From Gossypium raimondii (lineage: Eukaryota > Streptophyta > Magnoliopsida > Malvales > Malvaceae), in contig NC_068571.1 in NCBI RefSeq assembly GCF_025698545.1, positions 46,471,733-46,535,732 on the forward strand: 64,000 nt of DNA, in the 5' to 3' direction. The translations under genes were made by a program, and so were the position numbers. Positions within the stretch are counted from its first letter, which is position 1. Every line of letters starts with the position of its first letter. Shown here in pieces: positions 34,301 through 46,497 of this stretch. Below the pieces are notes generated by a model, which ran no database searches, had not been told where the DNA came from, and was given only the letters and a program-made list of their open reading frames with translations.

Positions 34301-37300
34301 GTGATCAAGTTATAAGTCAATCATCATCTTACAAGTTAAACATCGTATTAAAAATTAATAACAGGACAAATAAGTGAAAGAAAACTAGTTTCAACTGCCA
34401 AACGGTGAACTGGGTAAAATTTAAGCTAAGAAACAAAACATGAGCTTGCTAAATACTTGGTAAAGGAGTAGTAGTCAACAACGAGACACAAATTAGTTAA
34501 ATGCTATGGTGCATAAAAATATTAATCTAAAACTCTTGTCAGTCAGAAAACTAAAAGAGGGAGCTTGCAACCAGCTTTGTCTCTCCAACCTCAAGCAGAG
34601 TTCATGGAGAATACCACCAGAGCGGTTCAAGGATGAAGACAGAAAGAGAAGATACATCACACCATTTATGCATCATTTAAATTTTGAAAAACATGCCTGT
34701 TTTTCCTATGCACAATCTTCAGGTTGAAGGTCTCAAATTCCTCCTCCTGCACTTTAATTTGCCTCACTTGCTCTTGGACAGCAGCAACCTCTTCATCCTC
34801 AAGTGAGATCCCAGGATCTTCTCTCACACCACTAGTTTTCCCTTCTTTTATCTTTGTCTGCTCTTGTTCATCATAACAATAATTAGATAGACTAGAAGGA
34901 CTGGAATTTGCAGATATTACAGCATTGCCATTGTTTTCATCCCTAGAACATTTTCCGGCTGAAGAATCACTGCTTTTTCGTCTCCATGTAGCAAGCATAT
35001 CATCAGACCCCATCAAAGCACTCAAACAATCATCATGTTCATCACCAGCTGCATTACAATTACTTGACCATTGAGACTTACTAGAACCAGCCTGCACCGA
35101 CTGCCCATCTCTTAGTGGAGGGGGAAAAGAAAATCCCCTATCTGCAAGATTCTTCACCTGGCAAGTCAGACCTTTATCATTCCCAGTAACATACTTATTT
35201 GTATCATTTTTTCCAGTTTTCCTTTTATCCCTAATTGATTTATCAATATTTTTCCTGTCTTTCTCATGATGACTTTGTCTAGACCCTCCAACAACATCGT
35301 GATCATGAAAATATTCAAAATCCCCTTCACTACTTTCTCCAACTAAACTTTCACGTACTTCACTGCCAATATCAGCAGCATCACTGTTGATTCCCACACC
35401 AATAGACCTAACTGAACCATGCTGTTCATCATCTATATATATATCATCCAGCCGAGATCTCCCACTCTCGTTAAGAACTTTCCCATCCTCTAGCATGATA
35501 AGGCCATTTCTCTTTGTGACAAATCCCTGCCAAACAGGTTCAGAGCGAATCAAATTAAGCTCCTCTTCATCCATTAACTGCCCATCATATTGGGCAATTA
35601 AATCATTCTCACGGGTCCTGCTATTCATTTCAGTTCCAGACAGCCCTATAGGATCATCAGAAGCTGCAACAAGTTCAACATTCTTTGCCTGGATATAATG
35701 TTCACCAGAGAAGTAAGAATCATCCTCCGCAAATGATTGATCATCTTCTTCATCCTTGGTTTGACTTCTTTCTTGTGGATCAGGAATACTGGCATGCCCA
35801 GTTCCCTTCTCATTGTCACTAGGATAATCAATTTCATGAGCTAGAAACCAGGCTTCATCCTCGATAGGTTGCCTCATGTAACCAACATCATCATCATCAT
35901 CATATTCATCAGAGTCCCAATACTCATTTGCATAATCAACAGATTCACTCAATCCATCACCAATAGTAGCAAAACCAGAAACCAGATCAGATGCATCTTC
36001 TGCAATGCCCTGACTCACAGAGAGCCAACTACCTCCAGCATTCCTTTTTCCACCTGGATCATCATAAAATGGATTTACAAGCTTTACTCAGCAGAGTTAA
36101 AAGAGAAATAACCAACTGCTCTAAACAAAAGCATCATCGATAGTTATGAACTTTATTCAGGTCCAGACAAAGAAAACTTAGCATCCTACTCTAGGGAACC
36201 AGAGAATGCCACAAGTTGAATCCCTTTTATGAACATAAAGGGCTAACGTGAAAAAGATTAAGCATGAAAATCAAATTAGAGTTTGGAGAGTAGAAATTAG
36301 ACTATTGTTCCCTTATTATCCTACAGCAATTGGCTATAATTTTTTTAATGGCTGTCCAAAAGATTTAATATTTGAGTTAGAAGTTTTAGTTGTGGGATGA
36401 TATATATAATCAAGGAAGAAGATTAACCACAGTCATTCACCCTATATGTTTACACTAGATAGTAGCAAGACTACTTGACATCAAATTGAATTTAACTTTT
36501 CCGGCATAGAATCTTAGTAAATTAGCAAGTTCAGCATTAGTGCAATACTCCAAATACAGCCACTCTTAAATTATTATTGAATATATCTGTCCTCTAAAAT
36601 GAGTTGATACTTAGCCTATGTTTGGATTGGAGGTTGGCAAAGGAAAGGAAAGTAAGGGAAAGGGTCATCCTTTCCATTGTTTGGATAGACTTGATAATTT
36701 AAGCTATGGAAAGTGAGGGGTATTGAGTATCCCTTGCTTTCCCTTAAAAGTTAAAATTTTTTACTTAGCCCAATTTGGGGGGAAAGCTAGGGAAATGAAA
36801 GCAAAACAAAATTTTAAGATGTAGAGTGTCTTTTTTCTCCTCTATTTCTTTTATAAATAGTTTTATAAAAAGGTTATAATTGTAAAAATTTATTATAATT
36901 ATTCCTTTCCTTTCCTTTCCATTGTTTATCCAAACAAAAATTATTAAAATTACTTTACTTTCTTTCATTAATTTTAGTTATCCAAACAAGATAAATGTAA
37001 TCATTAACTTTCTTTAGCTTTCCACTCTTTTACTTTTCCTTTCTTTTCCTTCACTACTTTTAATCCAAACATAGTGTTAGTTTCTGTGAGGTCTGAAACC
37101 TGAATTTGTCATTTCTCTAGTGAGAAGTACTTCTGTAGCTTATTAAAAATCGTTTTCAGAGGCTGGGATGCTGGGATGATGGGTTGAACTCCTCTTTGCA
37201 AAACTCAAGTGAGAAGATGTTTCTAAGCTTTTGTGTTTACTTTCAAATCATCATTTTTTTCTGGTTTCTATAACAAATATTAGGGATGAGTTTATGCGAA

Positions 37301-38880
37301 CCAAGGCATAACTTAAGAAGTAAAAGGAAAAGGAATATATAGCATGAAGACAGCTTAACCTCAAAGTAACAAATATCTAAAATGTATTTAAATAACATGG
37401 TGGAATGTTTTAACCCACCAACTGCCAGATGGAATCTTTTCAAGTTAAGAAAGACTTTACTACAACAAATTGGACATGTCTTAAAAGTTTAGACAATGCA
37501 TACATATAGACACAGACAGAAAATTCATATTTATCTTACCAGCACATATAATAAAATGAAAAGGAAAAAGTAGAAACATTAGATGTTCGGACAATTAGCT
37601 AATTGCAATCATTAATTAAAATAAAATCAACTATCACTGTAAGTATTCATCGAATAACCACATAGTTATATGAACCAACCTGAAGAGCTTATCTCTTGCC
37701 CAATGGGAACGTCCAGATAGGACCCTATAAGGAATGCATTGTCAGCACTAGTGAGCTTTGCACCTGGGACATCACGCTCATATTTTTCCTCCCAATTGAC
37801 ATTCAACGACTTCTCCTCCGACTTGAGTTTAACTGGTGGCAACCTAGGAAACTCTTCCTTTGGATTTTCAGATGCAAGAGGGACGACTAACCCATTTTTT
37901 CCTTTTTGCTGAGCAGCTCCTTGAGACTTCCCAAAGAATAGAGCCCTTCCAACCTCATCTACCTGTTCCTTAATTGCTGCCCTAACATCAGGTGCACATG
38001 CCTTCTGTTTCCCTTCTCTCTTTTCTGAAGTATTAACAACATCATATCTGATAGAAACATCCCCCTCAGGGAATGGGAAAACAGTCTTAACAGAACAATT
38101 TTTCCATATCTCTGAAGACGCACTAGCGGGTTCCTCAGTTCTAGACCATCTGCTATTATCAGCAAAGTTTTCCATCAAGTATGCACTGGTTGTCTTATAA
38201 TGCTGATCAAGCTCCTTAGTTTCACTGGCATGAAACTTATCATACTTGGAATCTACATTAGCTTTGCTAGTATTCCGAAGCCATGAACTTTTGACTTCAC
38301 CTGGAAACATAATCTCTTCTCCATACTTAACATTACCTTTATCTGTTTCAGAAGCTTCAGCTGTACCACATCTTGACAGGTCTTGTTTCTCTAGCTCCAA
38401 AAAGCTAGTGCGATTATCAAAACCACCATTTTTGTATAGATCAGAGTGATTGGTAGTATTTAAGTTCCTTGACTGCAAATTAAGTACAGTCTCCTCTAAA
38501 TTTTTAGAGAAAGTGAAACTCTTATCACTTATCACTTTTGCTTCATTAGGTTTATTATGCTCCCCAGTAGAAACAGCATTTCTCGATTTGCTTTCAGACC
38601 CATTTCTGCCAGCCCCACACTCTATCTCTTTTATTATAAGTTCCTTAGAAACCTCACCACTGTTTTGAGAACCTAAACCATGACTTTCACCCACTGTTTT
38701 TTTCCCCTTTTCTTCTTCTAGAACCTTGCCAGAGTCCTTTTCTTCAAGGGTAAGTTTCTGAAGGAATCCATTCAAATCAGGTCGGTTACCGAGTTCACTA
38801 CGCAAAGCCGCCTCAGCTCTAGTAAAGCGATTTCTCCTCAGAAAGTCCAAAATCACGTCTACTGAGCTTGGTTCCGACAT
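31317..38880 (-). CDS. Plant DYRK-type protein kinase with LisH motif (DYRKP-like)
   Basis: Seven coding exons join in frame: 38880-37680, 36053-34697, 33924-33645, 33206-33099, 33016-32738, 31778-31635 and 31505-31317, giving 1185 residues, close to what I recall for the Arabidopsis relatives (AT1G73460 group). Residues 4-37 form a LisH-like dimerisation motif ([20 protein letters not shown]). Residues about 40-850 are acidic and low in structure. The kinase domain runs from 873 to the end: glycine loop LGSAAFSKA, Lys903 in [15 protein letters not shown] at 1002-1009 (HCD is typical of DYRK), DLG at 1024-1026, and the activation segment [11 protein letters not shown] with Tyr1038 as the expected self-phosphorylated tyrosine. 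All catalytic residues are present. The likely role is intracellular Ser/Thr signalling; substrates are unknown. Intron 2 is GC-AG. Intron 1 holds a MITE and intron 2 a 111-bp tandem duplication. Confidence 0.93.
34005..34230 (-). repeat. 111-bp tandem duplication in kinase intron 2
   Basis: Two copies start at 34005 and 34116 with identical sequence except for an A/G change near the start. The duplication lies wholly within the intron between 34696 and 33925, so it does not alter the protein. Confidence 0.9.
34695..34698 (-). other. GC-AG splice donor of kinase intron 2
   Basis: On the minus strand the exon ends ...AAAAACAG at 34697 and the intron starts GCATGT. The acceptor TTTTCAG ends at 33925. 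Using the nearby GT (34692-34691) would shift the frame and give a stop within four codons, so the GC donor is required to restore HRKNRTGFEED. Confidence 0.85.
36614..37076. mobile_element. Tourist-like (PIF/Harbinger) MITE in kinase intron 1
   Basis: The ends GCCTATGTTTGGATT and, inverted, CACTATGTTTGGATT are flanked on both sides by TTA (36611-36613 and 37077-37079), the usual PIF/Harbinger target. The arms are rich in GGAAAGGAAA on one side and its complement on the other. No transposase. It lies in the intron between 37679 and 36054. Confidence 0.75.
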
Positions 38881-39770
38881 TATGAAGTGCTATAGATCTA
38901 TATGCAGGGACTAGAAGCAATAAGTTACTGAACCTGAAATACACAACCAAAAGAGACAAACAGTTTATTTATTTTAAGTCAGAAACGAAGTTGAACAAAA
39001 ATGCCAGCTTCGAATGCTCTTTTCACATTAAGAAAACAAGCTTTGGAGAAGAAATCAATAAATTTTGAAACATTGAGTTTTCTCCATTTCCTACAAATTC
39101 AAATATAAGAAAAGTAGCCGAAAAGAAAAAAAACAGAACCTGGAATATCCATCTAGCATTTTATTTTATTGGGCTGCCAGGTGAAATTTGATTTCTTTTT
39201 TGGTTTTCTTTTATAGTAATGGCCTAGTTCCTAATAATAATAACTGAATCAAGGTTAAATAACAATTGCAAATCCAAGAAAACAAAACTGCTACTATTAA
39301 CTAGCAAATAAGGGTAGCGGTGATTTTTTTCTTAACTGGCATTACCTACTTGTTTTAACTTCAATTACTAAGAAGTACAAATCCAAATCCGAATCCGATA
39401 TTTCTCATTCTTTTTTTTTCCTTACTACTGAAGTGTAAAGTATTCCTTTTTCCCTCTTTAAAAATCTACTCCTGATTCCGAAAAAGAAAACATAATATTG
39501 GTACATTTTCGCAGACCTAGAGAAATTCCCAATCTTGTGAATCAAATCTAAGGATGACAAGATCCAGGGCTCCAACCCAAAACCCTAGAAATTGACTAGA
39601 AAACCTTAACAAAACTGAGATTCAAATTTTAATTGAGTCGGTCAAAACCGGAGAAGAGATTCAAAGAAAAAACAAAGAACTTACAGATCGACGAAGAAGA
39701 AGAGCAACCGCACCGATCTCTGTTGTTGGCCTTGGATTCCATGGCCCCATTCCACATTAAAGCTTCAAAT
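38881..39770 (-). other. 5' UTR with intron of the kinase gene
   Basis: Upstream of the start codon the minus strand shows TTTCAG ending at 38934, a good acceptor. A donor GATCT|GTAAGT sits with its last exon base at 39685, preceded by a CTTCTTCTTCG-rich stretch up to about 39770 typical of plant leaders. I infer a non-coding first exon at about 39770-39685 and a 750-bp leader intron. The transcription start is not resolved. A run of nine G (39870-39878) followed by TGT and G5 lies just upstream. Confidence 0.5.
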
Positions 39771-40000
39771 GCCTAAAAAATTTACATCGCTTTTTTTCTT
39801 CAACTCTGCCCATCGTTTTATTTTTCTTATAGTTACTATTTTTCGTTTTTCTCTTCAGCTTTTTTTCTTGGGGGGGGGTGTGGGGGTCGGTATTGAACTA
39901 TTGGTTTTTGGCCTGCAATTCTCTCAAGCCTGCCATGGCACGTAAGAGCAAAAAATTTTAGAAAGGAAAAGAATACTAGTGTTCGATAATAATAACTAAA

Positions 40001-40444
40001 GAGGCAAAATACCATTTTAGCTCTCAATACTTACATTTTTTATCAACTTGGTCCTTTTTAGCTAAATTTTACTATTAACTTCTCAACAACTGTTAAATCG
40101 TTTTTAATAAAATACTACTATAACATCAATTTTAACAATATTGTTATAACACTTTGGATAATAATCTACTATTTTTATATGTTATGTAACAAAAATTTTA
40201 AAACTATAAAAAATTTGAAAAATAAAAAGTTCATAAAAATTCAAAAGAAAAAAAGCATGAAGTAAATGTGGATTACTATACAAGCTATTATGTTTAAATT
40301 TTTATGTTTTAGTCAGTATTTTCTTTAAAAGTGACTCTTTTAAAATATTAATATTTTAAAAAAGTTGAGGTCAAATCTATCTAAAAGATAAGGATCAAAT
40401 TGATAAAGATATAAAAATTAAGGACTAAATTTACAATTATGCCT
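40001..40444. mobile_element. MITE with about 70-bp inverted repeats upstream of the kinase
   Basis: The left end (GAGGCAAAATACCATTTTAG) and the right end read inward (AGGCATAATTGTAAATTTAG) pair over about 70 bp. Both flanks carry AACTAAA (39994-40000 and 40445-40451). A 7-8 bp duplication could fit hAT, and a longer decayed one would fit Mutator-like elements. It lies about 230 bp beyond the presumed kinase first exon. Confidence 0.6.
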
Positions 40445-41500
40445 AACTAAATAAATAATTGTATATGATTTCAAAAAATAATAATTGTATAACGGATGCT
40501 TATGCCTCGCGGTTGCTTGGCAGTTCTGACATTGTCCCGTCCATGATCTCATAGGTTCGATTTAAAATAGTTTGAATTTACGACAGATTCTTAATAATTT
40601 AAATTGGTTCAACTTTTCTATAAAAAATATTGTTGAAGTGTATTTAAATAATAGTAAAATTATTTTATTTAAATTTAATTATAAAAATTTTAAATACAAG
40701 TTTTTAAATATGCTTTCATATTTACTGAAATTTACATTGTTAAATTACTTTTTTTTTAAGTTTAAATTGAATTGATCCAATCTAAGTAATATCAACTTAA
40801 GGAGGTTTTTCATCTTTTCCGCCACCATACATTATATTTGGGCTCCTAACATCATAGGGTTTGTCCACTTATTCTCCCCTTCATATCAATCACTGACAAC
40901 TCTCCGCCCTACACAGGTGAGTTGTCTCAAACTTCTCACTATATTCTCCTCCCTTGTTGAAATCTTGCATAACAATTAATGCAATGAGAGTAGATCAAAA
41001 TAAAATTAGGTAAGATGACTTTGTCCAACAAAAGAACTCCCAAAATACTTGTGTTTGTTCACAATAATTTCATAACTAAATCAATTTAGCCTCTTTTACC
41101 CTTTTCTATTCGATATAGATTTCAAATATGTAAGCCATTGGATTTCAATAGCCAATCTTAGAAAAAAAAGTCGTGAATTCCTTGTTACCTTTAGGGTATG
41201 AACCTTCTCCGACCATCATATGCATTCATATATTTTATATATTTTAGGGTATGAACCCAACGAGAAATGTAACCCTCACTTATGCATACATAGTATATAT
41301 CTTAATATATTAAGTGTTGGAAAAATTACTTTTATAGGAACTTTGAGGCATATTCTCAATAGGTAAAGGTAGAGAGATGAATTTTAAAATTATGGTTTTA
41401 TATTCTACTCCATGAGACCTTTACAACAGTATATCATATGCTAAAAATGGTTGAGTGGTGAATGAGAAATTAATACTCAAAGTAAGCTACTTGGAAATAT
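40445..41500. other. AT-rich intergenic sequence, no gene seen
   Basis: No coding signal. The phrase AGGGTATGAACC appears at about 41195 and 41248, a motif type that recurs in the repeat block at 42700-43720 and 47160-47400. Confidence 0.5.
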
Positions 41501-42235
41501 TGTTGAGGAAAAGTAAAAGCTTAGATACCACATTGGTTAAATACCAAGTGTGAGATGTGTTTATATATGTGAACTCTCTTGAAAGATAGTTGAATAACTA
41601 AACTTGTAACATTGCCTCGTGCACAGGGGGGATGCAGGTGCAAACCTAATGAGGTTGGGGGGCACCGCACGATGTGGGCGACACGAAATGTTCGAACCGG
41701 TCGGGCAAAAATGGGTCTACGGTAAGTCCAACACGAATTTATTTATCCTCAACAGACATAATCTGCTTATATATGGACAGTATCTGATTTGATTTGATTT
41801 TTAAATTGGGGGGCACCGCACGATGTGGGCGACACGAAATGTTCGAACCGGTCGGGCCAAAATGGGCCTACGGTAAGTCCAACACGAATTTATTTATCCT
41901 CAACAGACATAATCTGCTTATATATGGACAGCATCTGATTTGATTTGATTTGATTTTTAAATCAATTTGATTTTTTGGTTCCTTAATTTATCCTCAACAG
42001 ACATAATCTGCTTATATATGGACAGTATTTGATTTGATTTGATTTTTAAATTGGGGGGCACCGCACGATGTGGGCGACACGAAATGTTCGAACCGGTCGG
42101 GCCAAAATGGGCCTACGGTAAGTCCAACACGAATTTATTTATCCTCAACAGACATAATCTGCTTATATATGGACAGCATCTGATTTGATTTGATTTGATT
42201 TTTAAATCAATTTGATTTTTTGGTTCCTTAATGGC
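41501..42235 (+). repeat. Tandem array with LTR-like ends
   Basis: A GC-rich unit starting TTGGGGGGCACCGCACGATG occurs at 41655, 41806 and 42051 (spacings 151 and 245 bp). An extra partial unit around 41985-42045 explains the longer second spacing. The stretch 41501-41754 begins TGTTGAGGA and ends TCCTCAACA, a 9-bp inverted pair like LTR ends, and the same end recurs after each unit. The array looks like repeated tandem duplication around a short LTR or TRIM-like element. No matching target duplication was found. Confidence 0.7.
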
Positions 42236-42280
42236 AGATTTTATTGTTATTTCCAAATTTTCGACTATCCTAAATGCCTA

Positions 42281-42288
42281 TAAAAGGT
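42281..42288 (+). promoter_or_regulatory. Candidate TATA box after the tandem array
   Basis: TATAAAAGG near 42281 sits about 110 bp before a 65-codon frame (42393-42590) that has no recognised motif. It may be an LTR promoter. Weak support. Confidence 0.3.
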
Positions 42289-42689
42289 TGTGTATTCTGT
42301 AGGATTAAACCTACATTCAAATAATTTTTATACCAAAATTTTTTTCATTTCAAAACTCTTCTTTTGCCTCTCCATATTTTTACAATATTTCAGTGATTAA
42401 AAAAAGGCAAAGTTTGTTCATTGGTCATTGTAGAGGTGCTACTACTTTGATCACTGCTGTTGTTGTATCTTGGGAGACATTCGACCAATGTTTCTCCAAG
42501 TACAGTAGGAGCGATCGAATCTGTCTTAAGGAAACTATGTTTCACAAGCCTCAATATTTCGTAAAATCCTTATTTTTCCTTCTGATTTAAACTCTTGTTC
42601 ATTTTAATTTTAATTGTTTTTCATATTTAATAAATTAAATATAAATTATTCGATATTTATTTATATTTAATTTATTTTATTCGCTAACA

Positions 42690-43720
42690 TACATTGTCTA
42701 ACATTAAGAAACACCCACAAGGGTGTGTAAGGAAAACTCATAATGGATTTTCCACGAGGGATGTACACCCCTCCCCTCATGTATGCATGTATGTATTTAT
42801 CATATTTTTATTAGAGAGATCAGGGCACCCATGAAGGGTGTGTAGAAATGGGGTATCCCACAAGGGGTTTGCACCCCTCCTATATATTACATATATTTAA
42901 AAAAAAAAAAACCACAAAGAGGTACAAGAAGAGAAAAACCCCCACGGGGTTACACCCCACACGCATATACATTATATATTTATTAAAGAAAAGGAAAATG
43001 AGGGTTGTGATGTGATAATTATGTGTATATAAAAGGGATTGTCACCCCTCGACACTTTTAGGTTATGAACCCCTCATGCATATATATATATATTAGTCAT
43101 CCAAAGTTTTTATGTTCGATTGGTTTTACTAAACGGTGGAACCTTACTTGCATTATGACCTCAAATTTGCATAATCTTGGGTAGTTCAATTGTTGATTAT
43201 TGCACCTCCGCTACATTGGTAAATTGTGTAAGTCGTTCAACTATTGACAGTTGCACCTATGCTACTTTCTCCAATTGTGTAATACTAGGTCTAGCAGCAC
43301 CATTTACAAAATTCTCCAATTGTATAATCTCGAACATATCAAGTCAATGGTTGTATCCTTCATGAAATTCTCCAATTGTATAATCTTAGGCAAGTCAACA
43401 GTTGTACCTTTTATGAAATTCTCTAATTGCGTAATCAAACCTGTCAGGTCAACGATTGTACCCTATGCGAGTTCCTCTAATTATGTAATCTTGGACCTAT
43501 TGAGTTCGGTTACACCTATGAATTTCTTCAAATGCATAAACACGAGCAAATCAAGTCAATGATTTCGTCTTCTGTAAAATTCTCTAAATGCGTAAACATA
43601 GATATATCAATCAATAATTGCACCCCGCTATATTAAGGGTTCATCCCTTTAAGGGTACAACTCTTTCACCCTTCCACTAAGGGTACAACCCTCTTTCCAT
43701 TCCAAAATTTTTTTGAGAAT
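42690..43720 (+). repeat. Diverged minisatellite and AGGGT-punctuated repeats
   Basis: 42700-43090 repeats blocks of the type CACAAGGGTGTG...CACCCCTC. From 43180 to 43620 a unit of about 55-65 bp recurs around TGAAATTCTCCAATTGTATAATC, diverged (at least seven recognisable copies). From 43620 the pattern becomes AAGGGTACAACTCTTTCACC-type phrases, which resume at 47164-47400 beyond the inserted elements. Short frames here follow the repeats and are not genes. Confidence 0.7.
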
Positions 43721-44019
43721 GATGGTTTAGAAAAAAAATTTACGAGGAGTCAAAAGTACTTTGTAGATCAAAGAGTTTAGAAGATGATTTAGAAACAAAA
43801 AGGGAAAATCAAGGAAAGGGATCAAAATTGTTATGCCATGCACTTTTGAAAAGGATTGAAAGCCCACCGATGAAGGAGAATGGTGGCAAAAGGCAGTGAC
43901 AACTGGTTGTGTTATGAAAGTAATAGAAGTTTTTTGGGTTTTTTTATTCAAGGGAATGTTCTAAAGATTAAGAAACTTGAGAGTCGGCTAATGATAAAAA
44001 GCAAACTAAAATAATAATA

Positions 44020-44826
44020 GGGTAAACTACACCCATGGTCACTTTTGTTTACCTTAGGTTACATTTTAGTCACTTATGTTTGAAATGTTACGTTTTAGTC
44101 ACTTACGTTATTGTGTTGTAACATTTTAGTCACTGAGCCGTTAATTGTCGTTAATGGTGTAATGGTAAGCTGACGTGGCACGTTAAATTATCATTTCAAA
44201 CAAAAACTTCAGGTTAAATTGTACAATTGGTCCCCATAATTTTTCGTTTTGAGCAATTTAATTCTTTTATGTTCTTTTAACTTTCTTTCTTTATTTTCCA
44301 TTCTCTTCTGCTTCTCGCTCTGTTTTCCTACCTTCTTTATTTCTTTTAACATACCAGGAAGTCGAATTGGTAGTGAAGAAAGAAGCATGGTATGGGTTTA
44401 TGGGTTTTGGTTATAGGGTTTTGGTTATAGGCAAATGATGATAGTCGACTTCCTACTTCTTTTTTCACTGCTAATTCGACTTCCTAATATGTTAAAAGAA
44501 ATAAGAAAGATATGAAAACAGAGGGAGAAACAAAAGAGAATGAAAAAAAAGAAGAAAGTTTAAAGAACATAAAAGAAAAAAAATTTAAATTACTTAAAAC
44601 GAAAAAAATATGGGGATCAATTGTATAATTTAACCTAAAATTTTGTTTGAAATGATGATTTAATGTGCCACGTCAGCTTACCGTTACACCATTAACGACG
44701 ATTAACGGTTCAGTGACTAAAATGTTACAACATGATAACGTAAATGACTAAAACGTAACATTTCAAACATAAGTGACTAAAACGTAACCTAAGGTAAACA
44801 AAAGTGACCATGGGTGTAGTTTACCC
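44020..44826. mobile_element. Mutator-like foldback MITE, 807 bp
   Basis: Ends GGGTAAACTACACCCATGG (left) and the same sequence inverted (right) are flanked by a perfect 9-bp duplication ATAATAATA at 44011-44019 and 44827-44835. The inverted arms extend about 370 bp each, leaving only a small loop. Long arms with a 9-bp duplication are diagnostic of Mutator-like elements. There is no transposase frame. The AT-rich target weakens the duplication slightly, but the ends are exact. Confidence 0.88.
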
Positions 44827-44857
44827 ATAATAATAATGTGAAAACTCTTTAGATTTA

Positions 44858-46497
44858 GGGTTAAATACAAAATTAATACCTAAACTTTTCCGCTTCTCCT
44901 AGATTGATACCTATGTTTTTTTTTGTCCTAAATTAGCATCCGGACTTTTTTTTCTGTCCACTAATTTGATACATGAGACTATCGTCGTTAAGATTTTACT
45001 GACTTGACAACGCTAACCACTCATGCACCGCCACATGGCATCCTATTTGGCCTTCTTTTTGTTTTTGTTTTTATTTTCTTTCTTATTTTCCCTCATTCTC
45101 TTCCCTTTTTCTTTTCTTTTCTTTTTTTTTTCTTGCTGGGCATGCATTCTACACTTTTTTCTTTCTTCTTTCCTCCTTAAACCCCCCCAAATTTTCCCAA
45201 TATTTAGACATGGCAGTAGTTGCTCAATAGCTGGTGTTACTCAGCGATAAAGATAACAACAGTAGCACTAGTTACTGCTTCTCTTATTTTCCTCCATCCT
45301 TACTTTTTGTTCTTTTTTCTAGCAATATTTTATAGCTAGAGAACCCAATATTCTTCAGTTTTCGATGATGGTGCACGATGGCCAACAAAAATAATCTCTT
45401 CTCTTTTTTAAATATTTTCTTCTACTTTCCTTGAAAACGAAAAAAACAAATAAAAATATTTCTTTTGTTCTCTTTCAAGAAGAATTTTGAAACCTAAATA
45501 GCCAAAATTTTCTCTTCTTTTAAGCTCACCAAATCTATGGAGATGGTGGCCCCCTCATGGCTTAAGGGTTAAACCTAGGTGAGGCAATTATCATCGAAGA
45601 CTCCTCCCTTTGTCATTCAAAAATCGAGCCTAAAATCCCCTCAAACCCCAAAAGCTTAACATGCATGCAAGATTTTTTTTTTTGTTCTGAGATTGTGTGG
45701 CCGATTGGTATTCTGATATTAGTTTCTATTTTTTGTTGATTTTTAGAGTTTCTATTTTTTGTTCTGAGTTTGTGTAGTCAATTGGTATTCTGATAGTTTT
45801 TATTTTTTTGTTGATTTTTCGATCAATTCTTTTTTCTCTTGTTCTGCAAGTTTTTGTAATGTTCGAAAAAGTTTTTCAAAGATTTTATTTTAAACATTGA
45901 TTATGTCTCTGGGTTCAAGATTTTCCATAAACATGTTCATCAAACATCAAAATTTTCAATCTTGCACTATTGATCAGGTAAAAATTTTAAGAGCGATAAA
46001 GAACCCAAAGTGAAAAGGAAAATAACTCAAAAAGGTTGAGCCTTGAGAGTATCGAAGAAAGAGCCTTCCATGGATTACGTAGAGGAAAATTTTGAAACTT
46101 GTGTGAATATAACAATGAAAGAAAGAGATCTAAGGGGATATACAATAGCAAAAAAGGGGATTTTGTGGTGATTGGATGGTGAAAAAGTGTGAGAAAATTT
46201 TGAGAATTTTTTACAGAAGAAAGATGAAGTGTAGAAGCAGGCTAACAAAAGAAAAAGAAAAGAAAAAGGGAAGAGGAGGGAAAATAAAAACAAAAACAAA
46301 ACGGAGGAACAAAAGTATGTCATGTGGTGGTGCATGAGTGGTCAGCATTGTCACATCAGCAAAAAATTAACGTCGGTAGTATTAGGTACTAAACTAGTGG
46401 GTGGAAAAAATTCGAATATTAATCTGGGACAAAAAAAATCATAGATATCAATTTGAGAGAAGTGGACAAGTTTAAGTACCAATCTTGTATTTAACCC
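44858..46497. mobile_element. Second Mutator-like TIR element, 1640 bp
   Basis: The left end GGGTTAAATACAAAATTAAT and the right end read inward (GGGTTAAATACAAGATTGGT) pair over about 300 bp, including a shared TGACTTGACAACGCTAACC-type stretch. The flanking 9 bp (TTAGATTTA and TTATATAAA) agree at only six positions, so the target duplication is decayed or absent. The 1 kb interior (45200-46150) is not inverted and is less repetitive. It could hold captured host sequence, but I recognise nothing in it. Pyrimidine-rich frames in the arms (45023-45250 and 46075-46335) are not genes. Confidence 0.65.

Noticed and set aside
35387..36111. Plus-strand frames across kinase exon 2
   Set aside because: Antisense to a well-supported acidic exon.
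41501..41754. Cassandra-type TRIM with 5S RNA promoter
   Set aside because: Size and ends fit a short LTR, but no 5S-like internal promoter sequence is visible.
43177..43562. Plus-strand frames over the minisatellite
   Set aside because: The translated pattern only mirrors the ~60-bp DNA repeat; no known protein repeat.
42700..43720. CRISPR-like array
   Set aside because: Repeat units are diverged and not separated by uniform unique spacers; this is a plant minisatellite.
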